NCBI GenBank assembly: GCA_010015655.1
Contig: ML976693.1
Coordinates: 283,622-347,621 of the forward strand
Direction: 5' to 3'
From: Bimuria novae-zelandiae CBS 107.79
Taxonomy: Eukaryota > Ascomycota > Dothideomycetes > Pleosporales > Didymosphaeriaceae
DNA length: 64,000 nt
Below, in pieces: positions 46,848 to 58,414 of this stretch (positions are counted from its first letter, which is position 1; every line of letters begins with the position of its first letter). The position numbers and the translations under genes are program-made. The notes beneath the pieces were generated by a model, which saw only the letters and a list, made by a program, of their open reading frames with translations, ran no database searches and was not told the DNA's origin.

Positions 46848-47272
46848 GACTGGTTCTGTGCCATTTGGTCATGTTGTACAATACTGGGGCATGTAGATCT
46901 GTATAAACAAACGTTCGACTGGGATGTCAGCCGAGGTTTTGGGGGTGCGTGCCTGCTTTCACGAGGTGTAGAATATTTCTTAGGCCTTAGCTACCTTGGC
47001 GGAGAGCCACAAGAAAGTTAATGCTGACAAACTAGAATAAGCCGCGACGACACTGGGGGTGTTTGAATTGTCTTGAGATGGTTGTGAGTCTGACGTGCGG
47101 ATATAGCGGAACTCTCTCCTCCGACGCCCGACCTAAGCCGAGGCGAACCATCATCGATATCATGACCTATGGTATGCAACATTAGAAAACGCCAACGAAT
47201 TATTCGATAGTCCCTTTAACTTCAAGACGAGGTAAATGAGCACGAGTTCTAAAAGAGATATCAACAGGAGGC
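46848..47272. other. Intergenic region
   Basis: 0.4 kb between the mS29 stop and the nitronate monooxygenase start. No gene, repeat or RNA is seen. Confidence 0.5.
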
Positions 47273-48510
47273 ATGATGGAGGGCGTGCACCAACTCAAGA
47301 AGGACTATCCATGGACCCAGACACCGCTCGTGGTCAGCGCCCCCATGCGCCTCATAGCGCTGGCAGATATGGCTGTTGAGGTTTCGAAAGCAGGTACGCG
47401 CGGTCCTTCCAAAAAAATTCCAGCTTGAACAGTCTATCACCTTGCACTTGTGCACATTCTACTTCCACCATGTCTATCAAGCGCCACATGATGTTCGAAA
47501 AGCCCTGGAGCTATCACAACCGCACACCACTCTAACACGCCACAGGCGGTCTCGGCTTCATCAGTTCGGGAACAGACACCTCGACCCTCGCCCACGAGCT
47601 CCAAGCCGCCACCTCCCTCCTCCAACACTGCACCCTCCCAACCGAAAGCGACACCCTCCCCCTCGGCATCGGCTTCATAAACTGGAGCGCCGACCTCGCC
47701 ACGGCGCTCCCCCTCATCCGGAAGTACCGCCCCGCAGCAGTATGGTTCTTCGCGCCGTCGTCCCTGTCTTCCCTCCAGGAGTGGACTGCGCAAACCCGCG
47801 CCGCGAGTCCGCACACTAAGATCTGGATCCAGATCGGCAGCGTGCGCGAAGCGCTCGACGCCGTCTCACACGCGGCGCCGGATGTCCTCGTCGTCCAGGG
47901 CACCGACGCGGGAGGCCATGGGCTCGCGCGGGGCGCTTCGCTTTTTACGCTGCTGCCTGAAGTCCACGATGCCCTCTGCCAGCAGCAAGCCGCACAATCC
48001 ACGTCTAGCTCGATGCCCGTACTCGCTGCTGCAGGCGGGATAACCGAGGGTCGCGGAGCGGCCGCCGCGCTTACCCTCGGCGCCGCGGCTTTGGTGCTGG
48101 GAACGCGCTTCCTCGCTGCCCCTGAGGCGCGCATCTCGCACGGTTACCGCGCTGCCATTCTTTCCGCTGTCGACGGTGGACAGTGTACGGTGAGGACTAA
48201 TGTGTATGACAAGCTTAGGGGTACGACGGGCTGGGCGGCTACGCACAACGCTAGAGGGGTCATCAATAGGAGTTATTCGGATGCGGTGGCGGGTATGAGC
48301 GAGGATGAGAATAAGAGGGCGTATGAGAGGGAGGTGGAGAAGGGGGACGACGGGTGGGGTGTGGAGGGAAGGATGACGACGTATGCGGGGAGTGGGGTGG
48401 GTTTGATAAAGACAGTCCAGCCTGCGGGGGAGATTGTGAGGGAAGTCAGGGAGGGGGCGAGAGGCGTAGTGGAAGGGATGTACTCTTGGTCGGCCAAGGA
48501 GAAGGGCTGA
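47273..48510 (+). CDS. Nitronate monooxygenase (2-nitropropane dioxygenase family)
   Basis: 361 residues from exons 47273-47393 and 47546-48510, with a 152-bp intron (GTACGC...GCCACAG). FMN-dependent enzymes of this family oxidise alkyl nitronates to carbonyl compounds and nitrite, detoxifying propionate-3-nitronate. Landmarks are the N-terminal VVSAPM, KAGGLGFIS across the splice, VLVVQGTDAGGHG (FMN phosphate and active-site His region), PVLAAAGGITEGRGAAAALT and LGAAALVLGTRFLAAPE. Length is normal. An in-frame ATG at 47276 is an alternative start. No partner gene nearby suggests a pathway. Confidence 0.92.
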
Positions 48511-48627
48511 GGGAGGTTAGAGGTTGGGTAGCTTTTTCAATTCAAATCGCCCCCGTAGCAGTCACGACGGAGACATGATAGTTGCCAATTCTTGATTCAA
48601 GTCGGTGTCATCTCGGTACACTCCGAT

Positions 48628-49778
48628 CTACAAGGTCCACACAACAACCCTCCCATCCACACCGCTCGAGCTGATTTTGGTGACGTGCCCACCCTCCTCC
48701 TCAAAGCTCCGGATTGTGTTGATGGTGTTCTGGTGCACCGTGTTCAGCTTGGTGTCATCCTTGGTGTTACCCTTGAGATCCATCTGCCGGAACATGTTCA
48801 GCGCAGACTCCTCTCTCGAGTCCTGCACGCCCTTGGGGCCCTTGCTCTCCAAGCTGCCCGCAAGCTGCCACCCGTTCTCGTCGCCCTGCAGACGGTAGGC
48901 CTCGCAATTGTACCCGGCGGCGATGATTTCCGACTCGGTGGACCAAACGAGCGACATGAAGGGTAGCACCTGGGTGCTGATGCTGAGCACTGCGCGCGGC
49001 GGCTCCTCGGGGGCGGAGGGGTACACGACGGTGAGGGTGGAGTCGTGGGCGGCAAAGGCAAGGGCATTGCCCGAGGGCGAGAAGGCGACGCTGTGGATCC
49101 AGCCCGCCGTGTTGTTCAGGAACTCACCGCACACGGTGTTGAACGGCAGGCGCTCACCCCAGGCGCTCGGCTCGGGCCGCGCATCGACGCCCTTGATGAA
49201 GGCGGAGAGCACACGGGCGTGGCCGTCGGTGGAGCCGGCAGCCAGTAGCACCGAGTTGGGGTGCCAGGCGACAGCGGTGATGGTCGAGCGGATGGGCTTC
49301 TTGATGTGCTTGGACACCCACCAGTTGTCCTCCTCCTCAAAGTAGCACACGGGGATGAGGCGGGCGCCCGAGCCGACGGCGAACTTGGTCTCCGAGGGCG
49401 CCCAGCGGACGCACGTGGCCGCACGGTTGATGCGCAGCAGCACGAGCGTGGGCTTCCAGCCTTCGGGAGTCGGCTCCCAGACGTAGGCGTTGCGGTCTAT
49501 TCACCATTACTGAGGTGCTCGCTGCGGGGGACAGGCTTCGATGAGGGTGACTGACCTTGCGAGCACGTCACAATCTTGCCGCTGTTGGGCGCAATGTCGA
49601 CGCCCGTGACCGTCTTGTCGTGCCCGGTGAGCTCATCTTGCAGCGTGTATTTGGCGCCCGCGCGCCGGAACACGTCGACGACGTTTTCGCGCGCAACCGC
49701 GAGCGTCTGGCGGTCGGCGGAGAAGGAGTGGTCCGCGATGGGGTGGTGGAAGAGGTGGTGGACTTCTGGAGGCGCCAT
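48628..49778 (-). CDS. ARC40: Arp2/3 complex subunit ARPC1 (WD40)
   Basis: 363 residues from exons 49556-49778 and 48628-49496, with a 59-bp intron (GTCAGT...AATAG). It is the WD-repeat subunit of the complex that nucleates branched actin at endocytic patches. Repeats are visible as TGHDKTVTGVDIAPNSGKIV, DRNAYVWEPTPEGWKPTLVL, INRAATCVRWAPSETKFAVG and STITAVAWHPNSVLLAAGST. GWIHSVAFSPSGNALAFAAH and the final HVTKISSSGVDGRVVVWTL follow. The insert after repeat five (ESALNMFRQMDLKG) is the ARPC1-specific arm that contacts the complex. Complete and intact. Confidence 0.95.
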
Positions 49779-50092
49779 GGTGCAGAAAGTACGGCGGCAA
49801 CAGGAGACTCTCCACTATTGCCGTATTTTGGGGGTGCTGCAGAGCGCGTGTGGAGATGTGGTGCTGCAGTCTGATAGCGGGGAGAATCCTCTAGCGGGCG
49901 GAGCGCCTTCCTCTAGCGGAGAGCGCCGGTGCTGCGGGTGGAGCGCCTTCCTCTAGCGCCCAAGCGGGTGGAGCGGAGCTATTCCGCCAGTGGTCCCAGC
50001 AACCTTGGCACCTCGCAAAAGTTGACGAGAACGCTACCTGAGCCATCGACAGTTGCACACAGCCCGTTTCTGCTCCCACGCCCGCCGCAATC
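49779..50092. promoter_or_regulatory. Shared promoter of ARPC1 and mS41 with internal repeats
   Basis: 314 bp between divergent start codons. A 25-bp unit beginning GCGGGYGGAGCGCCTTCCTC occurs at 49894-49918 and 49934-49958 with one difference. A third partial unit lies at 49964-49975. They sit near the middle of the shared region and could be duplicated promoter elements. Confidence 0.65.
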
Positions 50093-50845
50093 ATGGGCCC
50101 CCGTCGACCACTCCTCAACGCGACCGCCCATGTGGTGCACGCCCTCCAGCCCCTCCGCAACGCGACCGCGATCCCCAAAACCAACATCCGCTCCCTCCAG
50201 CACTCAATCCCCATCCGGCCCGCGCCAAAACCCACGCCCTTCATCCCCGACCACACAAGCTTCCTCACCGCCATTGGCCGTGGACTCTCCGCCCACGCGG
50301 CCAAAATCCCCTCCTGGGAAGCCCTCTTCACCCTCTCCTCGCACCAGCTCAAGGAACTCGGCATCGAGCCCGCGCGCTCGCGCAAATACCTGCTGCACTG
50401 GCGCGAGAAGTTTCGCAACGGCGAGTACGGTATCGGCGGCGACTGCAAGCACGTTACCGACGGCATCGCTGAGCTCAAGTTGATCGAGGCGCCCGTGGGC
50501 CCGCACCCTGTACCGGGCATGCACGAACGCAGTGCAAAGGCGACCGCCACGCACGATCCGGGGACGAGGAAGGTGATTGTAAATGTGCCTGCCGGAGCCG
50601 AGGCGCCCATGGAGCCCGTCGACACCATGAGCAGTGTGCAGGGTGTCGTGGTCAAGGGCGCAAAGACCATCAAGGGGAGCTTTGTCGAGCCTATCAAGGG
50701 GACCAATGGCCTGAAGGTGAGGATACGGTTGCGCGAGGGTATTTGGGAGGAGAGGAGGGGCCACAAGGTCGATGGTGGTGAGAGAAGAAAGGCAGAGGTT
50801 AGGGCGAAGAGGAGGGCCGCCGAGAACAAGGAGAAGAACAGATAG
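50093..50845 (+). CDS. FYV4: Mitochondrial small-subunit ribosomal protein mS41 (IGR motif)
   Basis: 250 residues in one exon. The basic N-terminus (RRPLLNATAHVVHALQPLRN) is a likely presequence. The IGR domain covers about residues 56-115: FLTAIGRGLSAHAAKIPSWE, then LFTLSSHQLKELGI, PARSRKYLLHWREKFRNGEY. The remainder is a longer C-terminal extension ending in a Lys/Arg-rich helix. In yeast Fyv4/mS41 is a small-subunit mitoribosomal protein. The family is clear; the extension is typical of filamentous fungi but unassigned. Confidence 0.9.
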   Translation: MGPRRPLLNATAHVVHALQPLRNATAIPKTNIRSLQHSIPIRPAPKPTPFIPDHTSFLTAIGRGLSAHAAKIPSWEALFTLSSHQLKELGIEPARSRKYLLHWREKFRNGEYGIGGDCKHVTDGIAELKLIEAPVGPHPVPGMHERSAKATATHDPGTRKVIVNVPAGAEAPMEPVDTMSSVQGVVVKGAKTIKGSFVEPIKGTNGLKVRIRLREGIWEERRGHKVDGGERRKAEVRAKRRAAENKEKNR

Positions 50846-51009
50846 GCGCGTGTGTACGAGTTAGGTCTAAGCATGGTTGTATCATACGGCTTGTTCGAAT
50901 AGGGAAATGTACATCTAGGACACCATCACAAGTAACCCTGTATCACTGTTGACTTCTTGTAGTCACCACGTGATTGTATTCAAAAACCAGTCTGGGGCTC
51001 TGTAAACAC

Positions 51010-52988
51010 TCAAGCTTCATGCTTCTTCGAGCCTTTGCCCGCAATCCAGTCTAGCGGCGCCATGACCCCATCTGCAATCGCATCCGTAAGCTTGAAGAAA
51101 ACATTATGGCGATAGAAAAACGAGCGGCTCTTCTTGCCCAAAATATCTGTCTCTCATCAGCTCAGTCCCATGCCTCAGCATCAGATGTATAAACTTACAC
51201 AGCGGCACCGTCAACATGCAGATACCCACCTGAACACTCGCAATCGCAGTAAAAACGGGCTGCACCTTGCCCCGTTGGATCCACTCGAAGCCCTTGAAGG
51301 TGAGCGCGAAGGAGAAGACGTTTTTGAACACGAGCAGGCAGGTGAATCCTTCGACCGACATGTCGCCTGTGCCGGGTCAGTACTACAACCGCTTAGGAAG
51401 AACGGCCAAGGATGCTACTCACGGTGCGCATCAACAATATACAACGCGCTCGCCACAGCGCCACATACCATCCCTGCTACTTCCAGCGCAAAGAAAAAGT
51501 CCGGCCAGAACCATCCGTACTTGTATGAGTCGGCGCTGGTGAAGCCGAATCCATACAGGCCCGCACATCCGAGCACAAGTTGCGGAAGGACGAGGAACAT
51601 GCGGAATTCAGGCTCGTATACGCCGTGGTTTAGCCGCGTGAAGAACCGCGCGGACCAGTCTGATACGAGACCGCACAATACGAAGCCGACGAGCGCCCCG
51701 ATAAAGGCTCCGGCGTACATGTAGCCTGTCTTCTCCTCGCCGAACCAGAGCGGTGGGCCGAGCATGATTGCCGCGAGGACTACGCCGATCATGACCGTCC
51801 AGCCGATGAGCGCGCCTTGGATGAGGCAGGCCCAGAGGATGCCGGGGTGGAAGAAGAGCGGAAAGGGGCGGAGTAGGAGATGCAAATATCGTTCGTCCGA
51901 GTGCCGGCCGTTGAAGGGCAGGAGGCTCCGTTTCCAAGAGACTTTTGCTCGACGTGGTATATGGTCTTCCGTGACACCATTCCCGGTTCTTTCTGATTCG
52001 TCCGAAGCCGCAGCCTCCTTGGATGTTTCTTGTGTGTGTTCTACCAAGTTGCCCATGGTGTCGATGTCGAACTGCTGCTCCCTCTTGTACGTTGTTTCCG
52101 GACAGAAGAAAAACAAAAACGGCAGCATCGCAGCGGTGAAGATGGCCACAAAGTAGAACGTCCACTCGTACCCTATCTCGGCCGCAATCTTTCCGACGAA
52201 CACTGGCGTAAGGAAGGCACCGCCAAAGAGTGCCATGTTACTCAGCGCCATCCTAAGCCCCCGCTCATGCACAAAATACAAATCGCCTACGCTGGCGTTG
52301 ACCAGCGCTTCGAATGGCGCCAGCCCAATGCCCTGGAATATCCTCGCCCACAGCAGCGACTTGTACGATTTGCCATTTGCGCCGCCCCATGCGCTGCTGA
52401 ATATCACGGTGATGGCGCCAATAAGATAGACGTGGCGCTTCCCCCATATGCGCGCCGAGGGTACAAAAAGGAAGCCTGCAAGGCCGACACCGAGGAGGTG
52501 ATAGCCTGTGAGGAGGGCCATATCGGTGAAAGAGCGCTGGAAATAGATGGCGAGGGAGACGGTGTCTGCTGCGAGCAGCGGGGAGAGCGTCGCCGCGATG
52601 ACGGAGAGCAGGCTCAAAATGCCCACGATCACGTCGCGCTGCCATAGCGGCCAGTTCTATCACGCACAAGTCCATCAGTATCTCATTCTCCTCCCATCTG
52701 CCATGTGTGCAAGTGGAGTCGGCACGGAAGCGGGAAGCGCGTACAAGTGGGTCATTGGGATCATCCGAAGGCTGTGGTACAAGCAACACCTTCCCCGTCT
52801 TATCGTACTTCAGATTCGCGTCGCGAACGTGCACATCCTCATCCTCTCTTCGTCGCTCATCTTGCAGTACGTTTGCCGTGCCTGTGGCGCCTTGTTAGAT
52901 GGCTCTGCAACAAACCCATCGATCGCCCCCCTGATGACTTACCTGGAACGTGCTCCAGCTTGTGATCCTCGAGGATTCCGAGCCCCAT
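51010..52988 (-). CDS. Major facilitator superfamily transporter
   Basis: 573 residues in five exons: 52943-52988, 52745-52881, 51423-52656, 51199-51366 and 51010-51146. Introns are 61, 88, 56 and 52 bp. All phases agree. The cytosolic start (MGLGILEDHKLEHVPG, then LVPQPSDDPNDPLNWP) is typical of fungal DHA1-like and related plasma-membrane carriers. About 12 helices follow, with the loop motif GKRHVYLIGA and RIFQGIGLAPFEALVNASVG. A long central loop carries DTMGNLVEHTQE and basic residues. The C-terminal half holds GALIGWTVMIGVVLAAIMLG and LVLGCAGLYGFGF. The tail ends with KKSRSFFYRHNVFFKLTDA. Substrate cannot be told. Confidence 0.9.
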
Positions 52989-55050
52989 GGTCGCGTATTA
53001 GGTATCCAGTAACGGTTGAATAGAAACTAGCGATGCGAACATGTGTCTACATGGTACGACTTAGAGTTGCGGACGTGCTACCATGGTAGCAGTGCCGTGC
53101 ACCACCTCTCGCTGCTACTTCCAACCAGCCGAGCCGGCCAGAAATCCGAGGGTGGAGACATCGACCAACCGCGCTTGGCATCAAAGAACATCACGTGCGC
53201 GCTAGTCCCAGTCTGGTCTGTAGACATTCGTGCATCAGAGAATTGCGAAAAGGTAGTGATGAGCAGCAGGTACAACATTAGTAACGAGAAGATTGTTCCC
53301 TTGGTATATGGCTCAAAGACAATCGTTTTTAAGAAAAAGTGCAAAAAAGTGTAAGAAAAAAGTGTTTTGAGTGGGATTCGTGCATACCGGATAGTCGGCG
53401 GATACATACACTATTAGTCTTAACCTACTAATCAAAGTTCTACATTTTGTGAGCCATAATTGACAGTGGAAGAGAAGCGGTCTATGTGTTCAAAAGCCAG
53501 TTTGATGGCGAGAGCAACCGAGCCAGTATCCATGTGATAATGATTGATGCCTGTTTGTGGCATGCACATGTGTGTTGGAGCCTTCATATAAGACATGAGT
53601 AATGGTAGGTGGTGCTAAAAATGTACCTGTCCGTGGCAAGGATGTGCGCGCGGTCAGCACGGCCATTGACGACCTGTGCGAATAACAAGTGCGGCGTGGC
53701 ATTTCCATAGGTTTGTTTGTTAGAGTAACCATCGATGAACCAGATTTCGAAAAGGAGGGATCCACGGAAGACCAGCATGGCGAAGCTTACTTACAGAGAC
53801 GTTAGTTTGTTCAATGCTGCCAAGGTGAACAACACCAGTGACCTTTACTGTTGGGGGGAAATAGGACCGAAGTTACTATAAAAGTGAGCGTATAGTCTGT
53901 GAAGAAGAGCCGAAAGGAGGGGTAGTGTGTTGCCCTGTACACTGACAATAAGGCGTAAAAAGGCTTAAACAGTAAGGTGATAAAACAAAGTGAAAGATTT
54001 CGAAAGCAAAGTAGAAAAGCAAGCCCGTAAAATTCCAAGCTTGCGAGCAATGTGCGGACTTCTCGCAAGTCCGAACCAGCAAGCGACTCGGGTGACGCCA
54101 TTCCAGCCGTAAGGCTCACATACATACCACAGGTATGTGCTCAACCACTCGCAATATGTGGACCGGTTTTGCATTTCGACGCCTGCTCAGATTTCAACAC
54201 TGGAGACTAAGAGTCGACAAACACTAGCAGAAATCGTACAGCTGGAGAGCCATCTGCTACAGCAACTGTCACAGCGGGTACTGTGATCGTTAGTGAAGCT
54301 GCTGTAACCCATCAACAGCTGCAATGAAAGTAGTCTGTGGCTATAGGTGTGCTACTATCAGCAGACGACACTCGGTCAAAGCGGATACATCACTAGTTAC
54401 TATACGGTAATTACTCGTACCAATGATAGCTTACTACATTCTGTGACAATGACCGACGACCGGTGAAACGAGGACATGCTGGGATCTCCCAGCACGCGGC
54501 ATATCTAGCGCTGACCAAACCAAAAAAAGGGTTGTTGCGCTAAGATACGCCGTTAATATGAGTATGGAAGGACAGGAGTAGTCAAAAAGGTAGCTGAAGC
54601 TCTTAAAAAGGATATCCCAGGGCAGGTACACAGAGGCTAGAGACTGCCGCTATACCCTGAGATGAAAGTAGAGAGACAACACAAGATATGAAAGCCTAAG
54701 TTGGCGGAAGCGGGAGCAATGGACGTGTCCACTGAGACGAAAGGCCGCGGAAGGGGTTTCAACCCCTATTCCAATCTGAACCCATTTTATCATGTATCCC
54801 GCTGACCAATCATGGGTCAAAGAAAGACTCGGAGACACCAAGGTCCTTCACTGATCGTTGGCCATTCGGCGACTCGTGTCCTAAGCGGTTTTAGAGAGAG
54901 CAAGTCGAAGGAGACAAAGAGACGACGGAGGCGAGTGGGCGCTCCATCGTAGCTGGCGGGGAGCGCCGGACGGAAGTTTGTGAGAGGGATCGTCGACGGA
55001 TGCGGAGAGGCAACGGTCGTGTCGCATAATGAACGCGGTTCAGTATCGGG
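52989..55050. other. Gene-free stretch
   Basis: 2 kb with moderate GC and only short frames. It includes an A-rich purine run near 53330-53365. No inverted or direct repeats or splice-supported genes were found. It may hold decayed sequence but I cannot name it. Confidence 0.45.
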
Positions 55051-55456
55051 CTATCTCGACGTGTAGCCCTGTCCATATGCGTACTGTGGAGCACTTGTAA
55101 CGGGAATTCCATTTAATGCCTTCCAAGCGATCTCAGCAGCCTCTTCGCGGGATTGCGCGAGGTATCGGTAGTCTCTCCACAGATGGGCTCGGAATTCGCG
55201 TCCTTGGACAATCACTCCGCTACTCCAGGCCGTCCTGATGCCTGTCGTCGAGTCAGTCAAGCCTCAAGAGGAACATCGATGACGCTAAATGAGAAACTTA
55301 CCGCGAGGGTCGCTATAATCCTGAAATTGCGGCGGGGCTATTTGATTCGTACTGCAGTAACCTGAGAGCGAAAAATGTCAGCAAGAAGACACTCGAACAG
55401 AGAAGACACACACTTTGAAGCTTCTCCACATATGTCTCTTGCTTATTGGCCGCCAT
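55051..55456 (-). CDS. Small stand-alone dsRBD-like protein
   Basis: 97 residues from exons 55414-55456, 55302-55361 and 55051-55241, with introns of 52 and 60 bp. After eight residues the whole protein is one double-stranded-RNA-binding-like domain. Helix 1 is ETYVEKLQSYCSTNQI, with PPQFQDYSDPRG and RTAWSSGVIVQGREFRAHLW as the strands. Helix 2 is SREEAAEIAWKALNGI, and a Tyr-rich tail follows. Classic dsRBDs carry a KKxAK cluster at the start of helix 2; here it reads SREEAAEIA, so canonical RNA-backbone contacts are missing. It may bind protein or a variant RNA. Splice joins are in phase and bring out the domain, which supports the model. Confidence 0.72.
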
Positions 55457-58414
55457 GGTAGACTATGTATTCGACCAGACGGTGGCTATGATCAATGACG
55501 TGACCCGCACAGAATAAGCTCGGTGACTTCACGGGAGACCAGGGTCCAGCTTCGAGTCAGGAATGGAAGACGGTACGAAACTTAGGGATGTCGGCCTTCT
55601 GTTTATAGTCCAAGAACGCATACTTGAGTGAAATGCCGCAGAGGTCTCTGCCGAGCGAAAACCAGAGAACTGGTAACGGAGGGGCATTACTGCAGTGTGG
55701 GTGCCGCTCGTTACAATATGCGCCAGGCTGAGAGCCACCCTTTAACCATGCTGGCTGGCAGGCACATTCTTTTCTTTTAATTAGCTTTGATTGGGAGTTG
55801 CCGCTCAGAGAAAAGGCAGAGCCATCAAAGGAGTAGACAGGGTGTATAATGTCAAGACATGGGTATTCAGACTGTCGGGACCAACAATTCTTCACAAATC
55901 CACAGCTTTTCTGAATCAAGGTTGGCACGACTGAGCTGGCAAATAATCCAGTGAGGCTAGTCAATGCGGCCCCCCTCACATTACGCACATAATGTACTAA
56001 CTATCGTCTTTTAGGATACCGCCCCGCTGCAAAGCATGCCCTTGCGATCCGTTTTTGCTGCGGACTTGCTGCTGCGGACCGCTCCGACCCAAACTCCGGA
56101 CAGAACTGCTAGGTATCGCCATTCTCCCTGACCCCATCGCGTGATCCTGATGCATGGCGGCCTGACGTGGGAGAGCTTGGCCAAGTTAATCAACGCCGCG
56201 CGCATAATGGCGCCCAGTAAGGCTGGTAGCTCGTCTCGGAGTGCGACGCTCGGGACGGGCGTGTAGGACCCGATATCTAGAATTAAACTTTGTCCCGGCA
56301 TAATCTTGCGTGCCCATGGCACGGAATCTGCTGATGCCCGGCCCGCTGCGTGTCCTGCAAGTCAACCGGGTGCTCTGACCACCAGTTCGTATCTGTGATT
56401 CTTTGTTCCATGCCATTTCTCTAGTCTGCCCAAGCTCCAGCTGTCCCCGCTCTTCAAGACGGCCTCGGTCAAATTGCCGCCACAGACGAGGCGATCCATA
56501 ACAACAAGTGGGGTGCCCCTCGTTTTTGATGAGTTGTCACCGCAGGACAGAACGTGTTGTTAGGTTATATGAATCTACTGTAAAATGAAGTGATGCGTGG
56601 CAGTGACGTGTAGCTCGCTTGCGTCGCACTAACCGAAACCGTTCACATCCGTGGCATAAATGGCCTGCGGATATTATTGAGCCCGAGATGCACGTGTTGT
56701 TGTGCGTTCGTGTTAAAATGCACGACCTGCATTCGTGTCCAAAAAAGGCAGTCATCGGCTACTCCAGGTCTGTGTATGCATGCACGGCACATCTGAGACA
56801 TATAAGTAGTGGCGTAGACATGAATCTCGCGTTATGCCAACAGCATATGCCAATCATCAATACCAGGTGAACTTCGTGCTAGCCGAGTAAGGCCGCTTGT
56901 CACAGCCGTGCAGCTGGAGATCATCACTGCGGCAGGAGCGATTACCATCCCATATCGAATCAGAACGAGCCGGAGTTCGACAGCCTCGTTTTTGATTATA
57001 TTTGGAAGCGCAGACGAATTGGATGCGAGCAGATTTTCTAGATCCTGTTTCGAGTTGCGTTGAGCCTGGATGCCTCTTCCGCAATGTGGCAGGGGGTTTT
57101 TGCATCTCACACTCGTCAATTCCTTAGGATCAATCGTCGTGGTGTAGATGAGCGAATTCCGAAGCACACAAACTACAATAGTCCAGTGCAGAGTATCTGA
57201 AGCAGGGCTTAGTCTGAATTACTACTTCGGACCTGGTCCTCCATATTCACACCAGAGGCGTGTGCCAGCCAAGTGAACGCGCATTTGGGGATCGCCGGAA
57301 CAACTGGCGTTCCCCTCAATGCCGTCCACGAGATTGGAAGACCAACTTAGTCGAAGCGTCGCAGGGCTTTCGCTTTCGCACTGCGAATAATGGCTAGGGT
57401 AGACGCCAGTGTCCTTTACCGATAGCTCGATGTCAGGGTTCTATTTGCGTGGCACGGTAGGCTAATGATGCTTGCCGTACAAACTGTACAGTCCGTACCC
57501 AGACTTCTGGGACTTCGTTCGCAGTCAAAATAGGCAATTTCGGTGCAATTTTCCAGAGTACTAGTGACGAGGTTATTATAAAGTGTTGTCTGAGTGTACA
57601 TTTCTTCCTGCATCCTCCCGCGGTCATCATTGGTGATCTGACCCCTGAAAAGCCTGTGCCGCATGGGTCCTGGTTGTAGCAGGAAGAGCGCGAGCAATCT
57701 TTATGTGCGTGCCAGGCGAAACCATTGGGACTCGTTCTCGCGGCCTGTTGAACCTATCACGAACCGGAAGTATCGTCTCGGGTCAAAAGATCCTACCCTG
57801 TCGTCATCCCAAAGTTTTATAGAGCGTGTCAATTCGAGGGGACACGCTTGGATTCAAGGACACTGTAGCGGGTAATGTAAACGTGAAGAATCTCGCGCTC
57901 CGGCGTTGCAGGTCACCCTTGAGGTAGGAGTAATGCGCGGAAGTGTATAAGTAGAGTGAACATGGAAAGTGCAACGCAGAAAGCCATAGGATGTATGATG
58001 CACATTCTGGTACAGTGTTGATGAGCTATACGTCTTCGGACTAGTACCGTAAGCTCAAGATTTGTTTCCTGTGAACGACCTGAGACCTGCATGTATGGAC
58101 CTCGGGATGAGTAACAAAATGCGGTAGAAGCGCAACAAATATCGATCATGTATTTTCGTATCCATCTGCATTATCAATATTTCTCAATACGCCCACTCTT
58201 TGGGTCACATTTCTGATGTATCATCCATCCGCTTGCAAGAGTGGGGTTGCAATGGCGGGGTAGATGACCCCGACGTCGGCAGTGGCCTCGCATGACGTGA
58301 AGCTACCAGCAGTACATTACCGTGCGCTGCCATCTAACCCGGAACTCGACCTACCAATTGACTGTCATTTGAGAGGTTCCTCTCATTTACATATTCCAGC
58401 CATTAGCCCACACG
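55457..58414. other. Gene-poor region
   Basis: 3 kb with scattered frames, none with a recognised domain apart from the weak Cys-containing candidate described separately at 57222-57697. A TATAAAA on the minus strand near 57815-57821 lies upstream of that candidate. Confidence 0.4.
57222..57697 (-). CDS. Possible small Cys-containing protein (tentative)
   Basis: The last exon is taken as 57222-57440. It gives 72 codons after a good acceptor (AAATAG), with four Cys (SQCESE, ASCSGD, WCEYGG) and a balanced composition. An upstream minus-strand frame (57444-57697 region) also has paired Cys (NCTEIAYFDCE). A 44-bp GTTTGT...AAATAG intron would join them in phase. The start, any signal peptide and further exons are not resolved. 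It could be a small secreted protein or chance. I recognise no family. Confidence 0.25.

Noticed and set aside
49891..50874. 327-codon minus-strand frame
   Set aside because: It is antisense to the mS41 gene with its clear IGR domain. The long open frame reflects G/C-rich third positions.
55557..56416. Minus-strand frames of 143, 103 and 76 codons
   Set aside because: The longest lacks an ATG, none shows a domain or signal peptide, and splice joins do not produce a coherent protein.
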